From Cladopsammia gracilis (lineage: Eukaryota > Cnidaria > Anthozoa > Scleractinia > Dendrophylliidae), in the NCBI GenBank assembly GCA_022457155.1, contig JAJGOT010000052.1, positions 1,189,501-1,253,500 on the forward strand: a stretch of DNA of 64,000 bases. Direction: 5' to 3'. The position numbers were made by a program, and so were the translations under genes. A model generated the notes under the pieces. It searched no databases. It was not told where the DNA came from and saw nothing but the letters and a program-made list of their open reading frames with translations. The first letter of the stretch is position 1. Every line of letters begins with the position of its first letter. Shown here piece by piece: positions 34,701 through 43,512 of the stretch.

Positions 34701-36626
34701 GAATACAGCTGTAGCTACCCCTCAAGAGGCACCTCCCTAAATTAAGACCATTTTTTTCAAAACAATAATACTGCCCCTATAGTAAAACCTACCTCAAATT
34801 GACAATGTACTTTTAGAGCAGATAATTCAAGTAAATACTAATGGTAACTGCACCTTTCAACACCACATAAACTCTACCATTCAATTACCACCTAAATTTT
34901 GGAGGTGTCCATATTACAGAAGCAGGTGTCAGGTGTCAGGTTCAGGTTCAGGTGTCACTGGTATACACAAGTTTTATGGCTGTGAATTAAGGTGTTAGTA
35001 AGGCGTGTTAGCCATGTGCCACTTTGTTACGGCTGTACGTTAACAGACATGAAACAGTTGATGAAAAAGTTATTGAAAACCTTGAGAGGTATCCTTATTA
35101 CAAAGGTGTCCATGTTACCGAGGTGTGTTATTTTAGAGGTAATTAAGGTTAGTATGAGTTTTGATCTCAAAGGAGGGACCAAATAAACTGTCTGCAACAG
35201 GCCATTTGCACGATGACGTCATTTGACTACTACTACCAGAATTCATTTCGTTTTTCCTTTCTTATTTAAATTTTGTAATCCCAGTGCGGTTTAAATAACA
35301 ATAGCCCTAATTTGCACTACAAAACAAAAAACTGAAGGATTCTGGTAGTAGTAGTCAAATGACGTCATCGTGCAAATGGCCTATACAGACGTACAGTGTA
35401 TGGAGGTGTCTGTAAGGAGAATTCCAGTGTACAGTACACTCTCTTAAAACGGACACCCCTGTAAGGCAGACACCTCTCTAATGTGAACAGCTAGAAGTGG
35501 TCTCAAGAGTGTCTGGCTAAGGGGGGAGGGAGTGCACTGTTTTTCACTTTTTGTTTTTGTTTTTGTTTTTAAATGATATAGTTAGTTAAGTCTTACTCAA
35601 AAATGTGTATTAATTAGATTGTAATAGCCCACCTGATATGGATAGGCGCCTGAGCTCTCATGGCTAGTGCTAGGTATAAGATCTCTGGCTCTATGTTTTT
35701 TCTTTATCCTCCTGTGTACGTAGCAAATAAAGGCAACAAATGGAATTGCAACGATAATCAGGGCGACTATGGCAAACAAGGCATATGCCCAATCAGTGTA
35801 CGCACATCCAGATCTATCATCTTTCTCGTTTGGTTTGGTAAGGAGTGGGCAATCAAGGTCAGGGGTGGTTCCATTTCCCACCAGTTCCTGAAGCAACATC
35901 CTCATAGTAATGCTACAGGACTAGATGAGAAGAAAAAAGGCGAACAAAACTTTCATTTCCTCGACTCTGCACGTCGAAACTGAAATATGAGAAAACAAAG
36001 TTCGTGTTCGCTTAAATGACAACATTATTTGTAATACTGAAACCGTTGTAAAATATATGGCGGGCTCAAAAGTTGATTTTCTTAAACAACATTTGATTGG
36101 TTGAGAATACCTCAGCCAATGAAAAACTATTTAATATATGCGGATTTTCTCGTATCTCGTGTGTAAAAAATAGGGCGCTTTCCATTCGGTAAAAAATTCC
36201 GGTTCGAGTTTTCGGAATTTTCGGTGGTCGAATGGAACGGGTTTAGAACACTTGGATACCGGGACGGCGTGACATATCAAAATGACGAACTTTTTGAATG
36301 TTTTCGCGGCTTTAGAACAAGATGATTCCGAGACATTGCTCGTATAAGCGGGCAATATTCTGCTTCTATACCAGTCGTTGCTATAGACAAGTCTGAATAA
36401 TAATAATAACAATATTTTGAACATAAACTCTCTGCCCCGAGTATCCTTTAGAAAAGGCGGGAACAAAACCGACGAGTATAACGGACTTTTACCGAATGTA
36501 AACAGACAAAATTAAACACAGTTGATCTTACCGTTGCCAGTTGCAGCTCCAAAGCACGAGTGATGTAATAATAATTGGAGATCGGTACAGAAATACCCAC
36601 ACGATGAAAGACTGTTCGGTCGCCAT
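25780..36626 (-). CDS. Single-pass transmembrane adaptor-like protein with tyrosine motifs and a C-terminal SH2 domain
   Basis: Seven coding exons on the minus strand: 36626-36532, 35912-35633, 34428-34350, 31040-30106, 28242-28141, 27140-27084 and 25902-25780. Phases match at every junction, giving 556 residues. Residues 8-30 are hydrophobic and could be a signal sequence. One membrane helix lies at about 74-96 (WAYALFAIVALIIVAIPFVA) followed by RRIKKK, so most of the protein is cytosolic. The cytosolic part has Tyr motifs NYGAI (Y137), AYDDV (Y185), FYESV (Y238), VYDEV (Y280), EYAVL (Y353) and KYLTVL (Y418), proline-rich stretches, and a VVDG six-residue repeat at about 301-328. Residues 464-550 look like an SH2 domain: NGTFLVRDS contains the phosphotyrosine-binding Arg (R488), followed by VLTMYCW and FSDLNGLLGYLR. 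The N-terminal SH2 Trp is not evident. Exon 1 is the least certain; translation could start at M35. No named orthologue recognised. By analogy with transmembrane adaptors it would relay tyrosine-kinase signals. Confidence 0.72.
26080..26270 (-). repeat. Two dispersed copies of the 107-bp monomer family
   Basis: AAATGGTACCATGCAAAAGT followed by GAGGTTTCATTTGAATG and CACACCATAGGATTT occurs twice. This is the reverse complement of the monomer in the 13.2-14.45 kb array. It lies in the intron between SH2-gene exons 6 and 7. Confidence 0.85.
26460..26746. mobile_element. Palindromic MITE in an intron of the SH2 gene
   Basis: ATTGAAGGGGTGCGTGGAAT on the left matches the inverted CAAGCACCCCTTCAAT on the right. 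The arms are about 135 bp each and continue through AGGCACTTAGGGCCTTATTCC at the centre. Mismatches show it is an aged element and not an assembly artefact. Confidence 0.8.
27244..27402. mobile_element. Palindromic MITE in an intron of the SH2 gene
   Basis: ATTCTCTATTTTTGAATTGCC on the left matches the inverted GCAATTCAAAAATAGAGAAT on the right. AATGCTCTTGGGAGG and TCCCAAGAGCATTT flank the centre. Confidence 0.8.
28446..29925 (+). repeat. Three direct repeats of about 165 bp, the third split by an insertion
   Basis: Units contain AAGCAATAATTTGATT, GCAAATGC.CGCGGCTTTTGG and GGTTTAGTAAACACAC. The third unit stops at CGGCTTTAA near 28,858 and resumes at TTGGTTGGTTTAGTAAACAC near 29,848. The roughly 990 bp in between is the family B element plus a partial duplicate of its left part. 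It lies in the intron between SH2-gene exons 4 and 5. Confidence 0.7.
29054..29847. mobile_element. Family B element (AGGTGGCTGAACACAG ends)
   Basis: The left end TTAAGGTGGCTGAACACAGT and right end ACTATGTTCCGCCACCTTAA are imperfect inverted matches. A direct duplicate of the left 190 bp precedes it (28,857-29,044; offset 197 bp). A second, 3'-portion copy in the opposite orientation is at 44,757-45,070. No coding frame seen. Confidence 0.7.
30500..30600 (-). repeat. 18-bp coding minisatellite in SH2-gene exon 4
   Basis: The unit CCACCACAGGGACACCAT (plus strand) repeats about five times with small changes. It encodes a V-x-V-V-D-G hexapeptide repeat in the predicted cytosolic linker. The unit length is a multiple of three, so length changes keep the frame. 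Confidence 0.85.
31604..31760 (-). repeat. Left inverted terminal repeat of the Penelope-like element
   Basis: Reverse complement of 33,407-33,563. It contains the hammerhead-like motif in the minus orientation at 31,638-31,670. Confidence 0.9.
31785..33416 (+). CDS. Penelope-like reverse transcriptase with GIY-YIG endonuclease, N-terminally truncated
   Basis: A 543-codon frame. Reverse transcriptase motifs are visible in order: LPKTHK (79-84) and RPI, DVTALFTNVP (145-154), AMGSPLGPLMAN (212-223) and the catalytic YVDD (246-249). A GIY-YIG nuclease follows at about 452-530, with VYEFKC, NYIGYT and the RIEEHK region, then a Glu in ECLIYE. The nuclease nicks target DNA and the polymerase copies the RNA template onto it. 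The frame starts almost at the inner edge of the left inverted repeat, where the conserved MDKSDYVRLL begins. Complete Penelope proteins are longer at the N terminus, so this copy lacks that part and probably cannot move alone. It ends with TTTAG-TTAA at the right repeat. Confidence 0.92.
   Translation: MDKSDYVRLLCEASINDQTKFTPVGLERPKTRGRPPNYYHPLFSKEKHLESVVRRILPKAIADSVCKKGSRLAHLYGLPKTHKQNLAMRPILSATDTYNYVLAKWLDEKLKPLSINEYTISDIFQFSEDIQHLQVNENDFLVSYDVTALFTNVPLEETIHILAKKAFNGNWFNSTHGLNISESDLIELLTIATKDQLFQFNGDLYEQKDGVAMGSPLGPLMANTFMCSIEEKLAKNNKLPIFYKRYVDDTFALVADLTAATDFLSVLNDAHPAIQFTMETAVNNSLPFVGMVITKTDNHLNTCVYRKKTDKGLLLHYQSHVDNRYKRSLIRTMLDRAKRLSSTPDLFSNECQHLKTMFRKLKYPEKLIDSTFKRFHASQDQNQNRTDPIESPIYITLPFKDQKSADSVRRQLSDLGKKIDRVLQPVFTSRKISEDLKVTETKPSLVNQQSVVYEFKCNSCDANYIGYTCRHLHLRIEEHKYSAIGKHLKYEHNQRPYNLHEQFTILKKCRGKFECLIYEMLLIRKKSLSLNTQKDSIPAKLFS
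33407..33563 (+). repeat. Right inverted terminal repeat of the Penelope-like element
   Basis: Starts within the last codons and stop of the open frame (GTTTAGTTAATTAA) and ends at CTTAAATG. It carries a hammerhead-ribozyme-like motif at 33,497-33,530. Confidence 0.9.
33497..33530 (+). ncRNA. Hammerhead-ribozyme-like motif in the Penelope terminal repeat
   Basis: The order is TTGATAAT, then a six-pair hairpin (GGTGAC, loop ATGTC, GTCGCC with one G-U pair), then GAAAC and GTC. This matches the layout CUGAUGA, stem II, GAAA, minimal stem III and cleavage triplet GUC. Penelope elements are known to carry such motifs. Here the first core segment departs from CUGAUGA at the first C and at the G that acts in catalysis, so cleavage activity is doubtful. 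The inverted copy is at 31,638-31,670. Confidence 0.55.
33775..34330 (-). mobile_element. tRNA-derived SINE, minus strand
   Basis: On the minus strand the right end reads as a tRNA-like head: A box in GGTTAGCTCAGTTAGTTGG, B box in GGGTTTGAATCCC. A body of several hundred bases follows, with GTAGGGGACATAAAAGAACC and CCCTGGTGTTGTGGTCTGG. The left boundary is approximate. The head lies only about 20 bp from SH2-gene exon 3. Confidence 0.65.
35200..35381. mobile_element. 182-bp MITE, family C, copy 1
   Basis: GGCCATTTGCACGATGACGT on the left matches the inverted ACGTCATCGTGCAAATGGCC on the right. The interior has AATCCCAGTGCGGTTTAAAT. A second copy of exactly the same length lies at 40,023-40,204. 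This copy is in SH2-gene intron 2. Confidence 0.85.
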
Positions 36627-36840
36627 CTTTCCCGAGTTTTCAGCTCACTTGAGCTTGAGAGACTAGGGCCGAGACAAATTACGAATGGAACACAAAAGTT
36701 CTGTTAATTCCGGAATTTCCATCAAAGAGGACAACCTCAAAACGTATTCCTAAAATTTCGGAATTTTCTCCCGAAATTTTTCTGTTCCATTGGATTTCCG
36801 GCCAAAACTTTCGGAAATTTTGACCGAATGGAAAGCGCCC
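36173..36840. mobile_element. TIR-bounded unit covering SH2-gene exon 1 and the divergent promoter
   Basis: GGGCGCTTTCCATTCGGT at 36,173-36,190 is matched exactly in inverted form by ACCGAATGGAAAGCGCCC at 36,823-36,840, with ATA on both outer edges. Inner sequence near both ends is rich in TTCCGGAATTT-like pieces. Either one 668-bp element took in this segment, or two related MITEs landed on either side of it. Confidence 0.55.
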
Positions 36841-36885
36841 ATAATTATTTTTGGATGTTGGAGACGCTTTCCAAACGTTTGAAAG
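36627..36885. promoter_or_regulatory. Divergent promoter region between SH2 gene and POLDIP3-like gene
   Basis: The two predicted start codons point away from each other and are 259 bp apart, so both core promoters and 5' UTRs must lie here or in unseen upstream exons. No clear TATA box was assigned. Much of the interval is made of element-derived sequence. Confidence 0.55.
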
Positions 36886-38136
36886 ATGTTTAGTAAGAAA
36901 ATTCGTAGCGGTAAAACTTTACAAAGCGGAAGAAAGGTTGGCTTAGGAACTGGAGGGTTAAAAAATCCTAAAAGAAAGCAAGATCTGCGGTCTGCGCTGA
37001 CTCAAAAGAAAGTGGCGAGGACGCAAGCAAGTCGCGCTCAGCAGCTTACGAACAAGACGAAGGCGGGAAGTTTGGTTGATGCGAGACAAAAAATTGCTAC
37101 CAAAAAAACCCAGATTAAACCTCTAGTCCGTTCCATTTCTTTGCTAGACGAGCGTAGGAAAGAACAAAGACAAAATGTACACCAGAAGAATAGGTCATTG
37201 ACGCTTTCTACTGGTGGTAATATTCAAGTTACGACCCGACAAGAAATCCCTCCCGATCGCATGGCCACAATGATGGGGGATTCAATCCGTATTACAGCAA
37301 AAGTTGAGAGGAGTAAAGAGGATATGGATCGACAAGCGAACTTAATTGGAGGATTTCTTGCCATAACGGCAAAGAACGAAGAGGCGAGACGAAAAGAAAG
37401 AGAAAATGAGTTGAGAAAACGGGAGCGTCAAAACGAAGCTCGCAAGAGAGAGCGAGAGAGAGATGCTAGAAGGAAGGAGAAGGAAAGGGAACGGGAACAT
37501 TCCTTATACAGTCAGCTGGCTGAGGAGAGCCACATCTATGCATCAAATGTCTCCCAGCTGCACACAAGTGACAGTTTTAGAGACAGTGTATTTGAAGGGA
37601 GGCTGGATCATAATCTAAAAAGCAACAGTGTGCAGACTGGAAGAAGCTCATTGCCATCATCAAAGGAGGAAGTGATTTCCCCGACCTCCAGGATTACAGT
37701 CTCCAATCTGCATCCAGCAGTTACTCAACTAGATGTTGAAGAACTATTCGGTGTTGTCGGTGAATTGATGAGTTGTAAAATGCTTGGCAGGGGATGTGCA
37801 GAAGTTGTGTATGCACAGAAAGATGATGCATTGTTAGCTTTGAGTAAATATCACAACCGCAAACTCGATGGGCAGCCTATGCAGTGCAAGTTAAACACCT
37901 TACCGTCTGCCTCTCTTTATTCTCCCCCACCTGCCAGATATACTCCACTTCCTCCCTTGCGACCTGTGGCAAAATCAACCCTGAGGCCACTGCCGAGCAG
38001 TGTTCCCGCAGAAAGGAACCCCAGGGGACCCACTCAGTCTACTCAGGCTGCAAGAACTCAGAGTACTGCACAGGCTGCTAGAACTCAGAATACTGCACAG
38101 GCTGCAAAGCCAGTTGTCTTCAAAGTCAGGATTTGA
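36886..38136 (+). CDS. POLDIP3: POLDIP3/SKAR-like RNA-binding protein, intronless
   Basis: A 416-codon frame from the ATG at 36886. The N-terminal part is basic and includes SLVDARQKI (62-70), matching the DARQKI-type repeats of vertebrate POLDIP3. Residues 163-205 are an Arg/Glu/Lys-rich, probably helical stretch. An RRM lies at about 268-338: RITVSNLHPAVT (RNP2 region), GRGCAEVVYAQKDDAL (RNP1 region) and NRKLDGQPMQC, all close to POLDIP3. The tail has Pro-rich and AARTQ(S/N)TAQ repeats and ends VVFKVRI, resembling the EFKIKL end of POLDIP3. That family works in the nucleus with the TREX and exon-junction machinery in mRNA export and translation of spliced mRNA, and is an S6 kinase target in vertebrates. 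Vertebrate genes have introns; this copy has none, so retroposition in the lineage is possible. An AATAAA is at 38,862. Confidence 0.85.
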   Translation: MFSKKIRSGKTLQSGRKVGLGTGGLKNPKRKQDLRSALTQKKVARTQASRAQQLTNKTKAGSLVDARQKIATKKTQIKPLVRSISLLDERRKEQRQNVHQKNRSLTLSTGGNIQVTTRQEIPPDRMATMMGDSIRITAKVERSKEDMDRQANLIGGFLAITAKNEEARRKERENELRKRERQNEARKRERERDARRKEKEREREHSLYSQLAEESHIYASNVSQLHTSDSFRDSVFEGRLDHNLKSNSVQTGRSSLPSSKEEVISPTSRITVSNLHPAVTQLDVEELFGVVGELMSCKMLGRGCAEVVYAQKDDALLALSKYHNRKLDGQPMQCKLNTLPSASLYSPPPARYTPLPPLRPVAKSTLRPLPSSVPAERNPRGPTQSTQAARTQSTAQAARTQNTAQAAKPVVFKVRI

Positions 38137-40022
38137 TAAAGTTTAAACCCACTCAGACATGCACATTGCAGACTTCATTTGTGGACAAGTTTTGACAAAA
38201 TAGTGTTTTATCTTTATACTAGTGTATTTTTTATAAGATTATTGAAAGGGCTTTTCTTCAAACCGCCTACAGGAAAATTTCGAGAGTATTTTCCAGAGTA
38301 TTTTCTTGAGTTTGTGAGCTTGTGAAAGTGATAGAAAAGCTCCTAAACCTTTTTTCCTGTAGAAAAGTGGTGCTCTTTGGAACATATAATGAACAAATGG
38401 TAAATGGCCTGGTGTGCATAGACAAGTTGAGTTATGGATGTATGTGGGAGCTTTGCTAAGCATGCTTGCCCTTCTGGCAAGCTGTTACTTTAGCTTACTA
38501 GCCCAGAGCTCTGAGGAGCTAGTCTAAAAGTAAATAATAATTTCTTCGGGGTACGCAATTGCGACTAACTGGTCACCAGTGTGACAATAATTTGCATATT
38601 GGTGACCAAACATTTAGAGGCGACTTTTTAAAGTGTTGTTGTTGCTTTCCAAGTACTGGTATATTTAACTTACAAATAACAAATCATGAAGATGATAATC
38701 ATTCAATTTCTATTGTTCTTCTTTGACATTTTCTTACATTTTTAAAATGTTCCTAACATTCACTGTTGTTCAGGAACTGTCTGCTACACACACTTCTTTC
38801 TTAACTTGTATTAATGATGAGAAAAAGACAACAAATGTTGCTTGCCAGTCGGGTAAACTGCAATAAAAATACACCAGCCTGACAGGTCGCTCCACTAGCC
38901 CCAGCCTGTCGGACAATGCTTTTGTCGCGCCCTGAAGTGAAAGAGTTGACTGTAGCTTCTTGAATGCTTAGCAAACCTCTCAAGTGCATCCATAATACCA
39001 TTGTTCCATTTTATAACATAATCGAAACAGAGAAATGGCATCAGTTTTCAAACTTACTGACTGATGTGTATGTTCTTGTGTGCACCTATGCTATATGGCG
39101 TATATGAAAAGTCATTTTTTGGCTTAATCCTATTATTTCCTGCATCTTTGTAGATGTAGAACCCAGCCTGTGCGTACACAAAATTTCCTCAGCATGCACC
39201 TATGGGCAAATAGTGTTTAATTGACCAATCCGCGCCACTTTACTAGTTTACTTATGTTATAACAAGGTTAAAGTTGGGGATGTGGACACCTCATTCTCAA
39301 GAGTGCCGTATGGTATATAATATATATACATGTATATATTTTAGAATTTTTGGTGCATTACTAGGAAGACCCTGAAGAAGTGTTTTTTTTTCTTAAATTA
39401 TCTCATTGATTTAAGTTCCTGTTGGTTGGGATTCAACTTTGCAACCGTGTTAGGTTTTAAGAGGCATAATAAAAGATAGGTACAAATGTAAGGTCAAGAC
39501 AATATTCAATAACAATAAATCTATTATACCCTGCATGGCAGTCTTGGGTGCACACATGGAGGAGCACAGAGTGCAAAGGAAGGCGGGAAGGTACATGTAG
39601 TGTCTGCAGCAATGCTCCCTGCATGCTTTTTGCATGTGTAACACAGGTTTTGACAACCCGCCTCGATTAGCTATGCTAACTGCGGGTTGTCAATGTTGAA
39701 AATATTGTTATATTTATAATGAAATAAAATTGTTGTTATGTTCAGTACATATTCAATTCTTATAATAAAGCTCCAAGGTTGAACTTTACTCTGATAATGT
39801 ACAAGCAATCTTTCAAAAACTTGGGACAAAGCCCCTAGTAGAGGGTCCACAATAGGGTTCTCAGTTCCCGCCCTCCCACCCATTTTTCCCTAGTCATCCC
39901 GCCTCTTTTTACGTCGAAATCCCGATCCCGCTGTCATTTTCTTTTTAAATTACCTGAAAGTCGATAGCTATACACAAAGGATTCATTTGTAGACCTTCGC
40001 ACGCTGTCCAATTCAGTCAATA
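38137..40022. other. No further gene recognised
   Basis: Begins with the 3' UTR of the POLDIP3-like gene. Later sequence holds only short frames. Repeats of CCCGCATCCCG- or CCCGATCCCG-type motifs start near 39,895 and continue around the family C MITE to 40,395, suggesting an older element split by that MITE. Confidence 0.4.
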
Positions 40023-40204
40023 GGCCATTTGCACGATGGGGTCATTTGACTACAACTACCAGAATTCATTTCGTTTTTCCTTTCTTATTTAAATTTTGTA
40101 ATCCCAGTGCGGTTTAAATAACAATAGCCCTAATTTGCACTACAAAACAAAAAACTGAAGGATTCTGGTAGTTGTAGTCATATGACGTCATCGTGCAAAT
40201 GGCC
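40023..40204. mobile_element. 182-bp MITE, family C, copy 2
   Basis: Ends GGCCATTTGCACGATGGGGT and ACGTCATCGTGCAAATGGCC, with TA on both flanks. The same interior as the copy at 35,200-35,381. Confidence 0.85.
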
Positions 40205-41064
40205 TATTCATGAGGTCACGTTCAGATTGAAATCCCGTATCCCGCGATACTATACCTCACGATTCCCGCATCCCGACCCTCAAAAACGCGAAATCTCGCT
40301 CCCGCTCGCAGTTAAAATCCCGCTTCCCGCTACTGTTTTTAACTCGCATCCCGAATCCCGTCCTCAAAATAGGCCGGATCCCGCATCCCGCCAAACATAT
40401 TGTGTACCCCCCAAGTAGTGCCTGCTATTCAGTCAAACCTTACGGACACCATTATAATACATACACCTATATTACAGACAGTTTACTTTGTTCAAAAAGA
40501 CCAAACTCCTGTCAACTTTACCTCTATGATACAGACACCTCTATTATGGATAGTTCACTTGGTCCCACTGAGACCAAAATACAATGAATCTTTTCGCAAA
40601 TAGATTCCATTTTGCCGTGCATCTGTTCAGTTATAGATCACAGATGACATCAAAATGTGGTCACCGTGATGTCCTTGCTAAACATTTTTTCGATACTTTC
40701 ACTTGCCCTTTCTGGAATAATCTCGTCCCCATTTTCAAAACTATCCGCCATGTTGGACGAAACAGAGAAAACAAATTCTCCATGACGTCAACTGTGCGTC
40801 TGTACTCTAATAGATCTTAGGTAATGGCCAATCAAAATGCGCGTAGAATTCAGTGTATTGTATAATATAATAGACATTTCTATGATTGAAACACTTGGCT
40901 CCATCCCTATGGTGTCCATATTAAAAGACTCTTTTTAACTACAGACAATAAATAATTATGACTAGACAAAAGCATATGTTTAGCTATATGTTTAGTATAT
41001 GCTTATATGCATTTGAGAGAAATTTAATCCTTAAAATTAGCCAAATTGTCCGTATTAACGAGGT

Positions 41065-41347
41065 TAGAGCAGTGTCGTAAAACCAAAACTAAAGCAATTA
41101 CTCTGACCAATCACAGCAGTCGTAAACAATCCAATGAACCAATCAGAGCTCGAAGCAATTACATGTCGGCGGCGCCAAGCGCGGGAAAACGCGTGCGAGC
41201 AAGTCACGATTGATTTTGGTTTTACTTCTGATTGGTCGAAAAAGTGACGCGAGATTTTTTAGCCAATCACAAAGCGTAGAAATGCAAAACCAAAGCAATT
41301 GTGTAATTGCTTTCGACAATCAATAGACTCAATTGAAAACTGCTCTA
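41065..41347. mobile_element. MITE, family A, copy 2
   Basis: TAGAGCAGTGTCGTAAAACC on the left and TTGAAAACTGCTCTA on the right. The interior is the same as copy 1 in inverted orientation. Confidence 0.82.
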
Positions 41348-41574
41348 ACTTTGTATGAGATTGTATTAGTCTGGACGAGAAGAACTGTCCTTTTTCCATA
41401 TTACAGCCATGCTCCGTCATGTGTGAACAGTATATTTCTTTGTAACGTCCGAGATTTGAATGAAACCTAAAAGATCTCTCTGGAAAACACTTTGAAAGTG
41501 TAAGGAGCTTGTTTTCAGGAAGAAAAGATATAACGAAGATTATAAAATGATTTTGAACATACCACAATGCTCCG

Positions 41575-42130
41575 GACTCATTGTCCTTGGACTCAATTTC
41601 CAGCAAAACTGTAAATTTGATAGGCATGTTAAGGACAAGCTGGCTAAAGCCAATAAATGCCTGTATGTTAAAAGATCTTTGCGAAAGGAGGGATGTAGCC
41701 AGCTTGAGGTAGATTACTTATTTCATTTAAGACCATAGTTTTGCCCAATGTCACCTACGCATTAGTGGTATATGGTGCCTCAGAACCAGAATTAACTACA
41801 GTGCAAGCTTTTTTAGACAGATGCCATAAAAAGCAATACATGTCATTTAGGTTAGATATTAGAGCTTTAATGGAAAAACAAGATCGGAAAGTTTTTAAAA
41901 AAATTCTCAACTTAGTACCCACCCTCTACGCGAGCAGGTTCCTAAAAGTAAGGTTATCAACTACAACTTACGCAACAAGAATAATGCTTGCACACGTATT
42001 AATACAGAACGTTTTAAGAATACTTTTATCAATAGATTTATTTATAGATATAAACTTAATATGTAAAGAGATACGATTTTATTATGCGATTTTATTATTT
42101 AATTTCTCTTCCTGGTGTAATAATATGTAA
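41575..42130 (+). pseudogene. Degraded non-LTR retrotransposon reverse transcriptase, C-terminal end
   Basis: Two frames joined by a frameshift near 41,735 give LGLNFQQNCKFDRHVKDKL, LAKANKCLYVKRSLRKEG, then LPNVTYALVVYGASEPELT and FRLDIRALMEKQDRKVFKK. This is the segment after the catalytic core of jockey/CR1-like reverse transcriptases. The catalytic motif itself is absent and a second frameshift follows near 41,960. An AATAAA and a TTTATTATTATTTATT tail near 42,165-42,190 mark the 3' end. A dead fragment. Confidence 0.75.
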
Positions 42131-42716
42131 CATAGGATATGTAGTTTTTATCTTATGAGAAATAAAGACATTTATTTATTATTATTTATTAAAGTCACGA
42201 GTTAACGGAAAAATAACTTCGCTACACGCATAAAAAACCTACTATTGTTTGGATATGTAACATTTCAACTAAAATGATATTTTGTTGCTATTTGGGAATT
42301 ACGAATCTCGGAATGAATTTACAAAACCGACGCGTAAACTTGAAAACTCCATTCAAATTTTCAAAAATACTGGTCACGCGTGACGGAGCATGGCTGTAAC
42401 GGGTGTCCGAATAAACGGGTGGGCTTTCGGCTGGGACCAAGACAACTGTCCATAATAATTGGGGTGTCTGTATTAAGTGGGGGGCCGTAAAGCATGGTTC
42501 GACTGTATTTAGACCCGACATTTGTAACAAAGTCAAGTTTTGTGCCATTATATCCTTTTTACAAAATTATGATAATAATTTTAATATTGTCATTGACTGG
42601 TTGATGGTACTAGACAATGAGATGGTTGGGGTGGGAAAAAAGTGATCACTTTCTCAATATTCTCGATATTCTTAATAATGACATTGTTAATAAATTACTT
42701 ATTGCAAGCTATTCTT

Positions 42717-42720
<4 letters not shown>

Positions 42721-42763
<43 letters not shown>
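42721..42763 (+). repeat. (TTA)n microsatellite
   Basis: About 14 uninterrupted TTA units. Confidence 0.98.
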
Positions 42764-42829
42764 GTATTTGTATTCTTGTATTAGTATTCTTGTGAGCTTG
42801 AAAACTCGACCCTAGTTTAGACCCAAACC

Positions 42830-43004
42830 AATAGCCCATTTCCGAGTTGCTCTTAGCCTCCTTTTTAAACAGAGGCCAAGTGCAAAACCATTCATATGGA
42901 TATAAGTTTTATTTGCATGTGAAAGAAAACTGATTTTCATAACTGGTTTTGCACTTGGCCTCGCTTTGAAAAGGAGATTAAGAGCAACTCGGAAATGGGC
43001 TATT
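42830..43004. mobile_element. Palindromic MITE
   Basis: AATAGCCCATTTCCGAGTTG on the left matches the inverted CAACTCGGAAATGGGCTATT on the right; arms continue through GCCAAGTGCAAAACCA. Confidence 0.82.
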
Positions 43005-43378
43005 GCAAATTACTAAAATGCACAAAGATGATACAGAAGCAGTTGAAGTAATATGAAAAGGTAAACCTCTGACACCATGCATTGCATATAAACACACCAG
43101 CTTCATGGTACGTTGTATATATACCAGGTGCTAGTTACAACTGAAAAGCAAGCTGTATCAAACTTGGGTGAGTTCAAGGTAGAAAATAACTTTAATATCA
43201 TAAAACTTGGAGAATGTATTGCTCATTAACATAAAAATTAACAAAAATTTGTCTCCGCATAAGCAGTACTGTTAACTGTTTCTTTCAAGTATAACTCAGC
43301 GGTTACTTAGCCATTAAAAATAACAATCCAACCACGCTAAAACAGCATATAGTAAAAAAAAAACATACACAGTTAAAC

Positions 43379-43512
43379 TAGCCTGCGTGGCAGGCGTTCT
43401 AAGGGGAAGGGGGGAAATTCGGGCGCACGAGAACGCGAAGGACGCGCGAGGTTCTCGCGCGCCCGAATTTTCCCCTTTCCCCTTCCCCTTAGAACGCCTG
43501 CCACGCAGGCTA
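43379..43512. mobile_element. GC-rich palindromic MITE
   Basis: TAGCCTGCGTGGCAGGCGTT on the left matches AACGCCTGCCACGCAGGCTA on the right. The arms run through TTCGGGCGC and meet at a CGCGAAGGACGCGCG centre. A partial unit (GCCTGCGTAGCAGTCATTTTC) follows at 43,520. Confidence 0.8.

Larger units (their letters stand above)
40430..42515. mobile_element. Composite region: inverted-ended element interrupted by a MITE and a LINE relic
   Basis: Near 40,430, CAGTCAAACCTTACGGACAC, and near 42,490-42,511, GGCCGTAAAGCATGGTTCGACTG, are imperfect inverted matches. Inside, spaced ACAGACACC- or GGTGTCCG-type motifs occur near both ends, and ATTACAGCCATGCTCCGTCA near 41,402 matches the inverse of TGACGGAGCATGGCTGTAAC near 42,383. 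A family A MITE and a non-LTR fragment are nested within. Boundaries are tentative. Confidence 0.4.

Noticed and set aside
35913..35920. An acceptor at TCTAG just upstream of SH2-gene exon 2
   Set aside because: Joining exon 1 to it brings a stop codon within seven codons; the TGTAG acceptor eight bases downstream keeps the frame.
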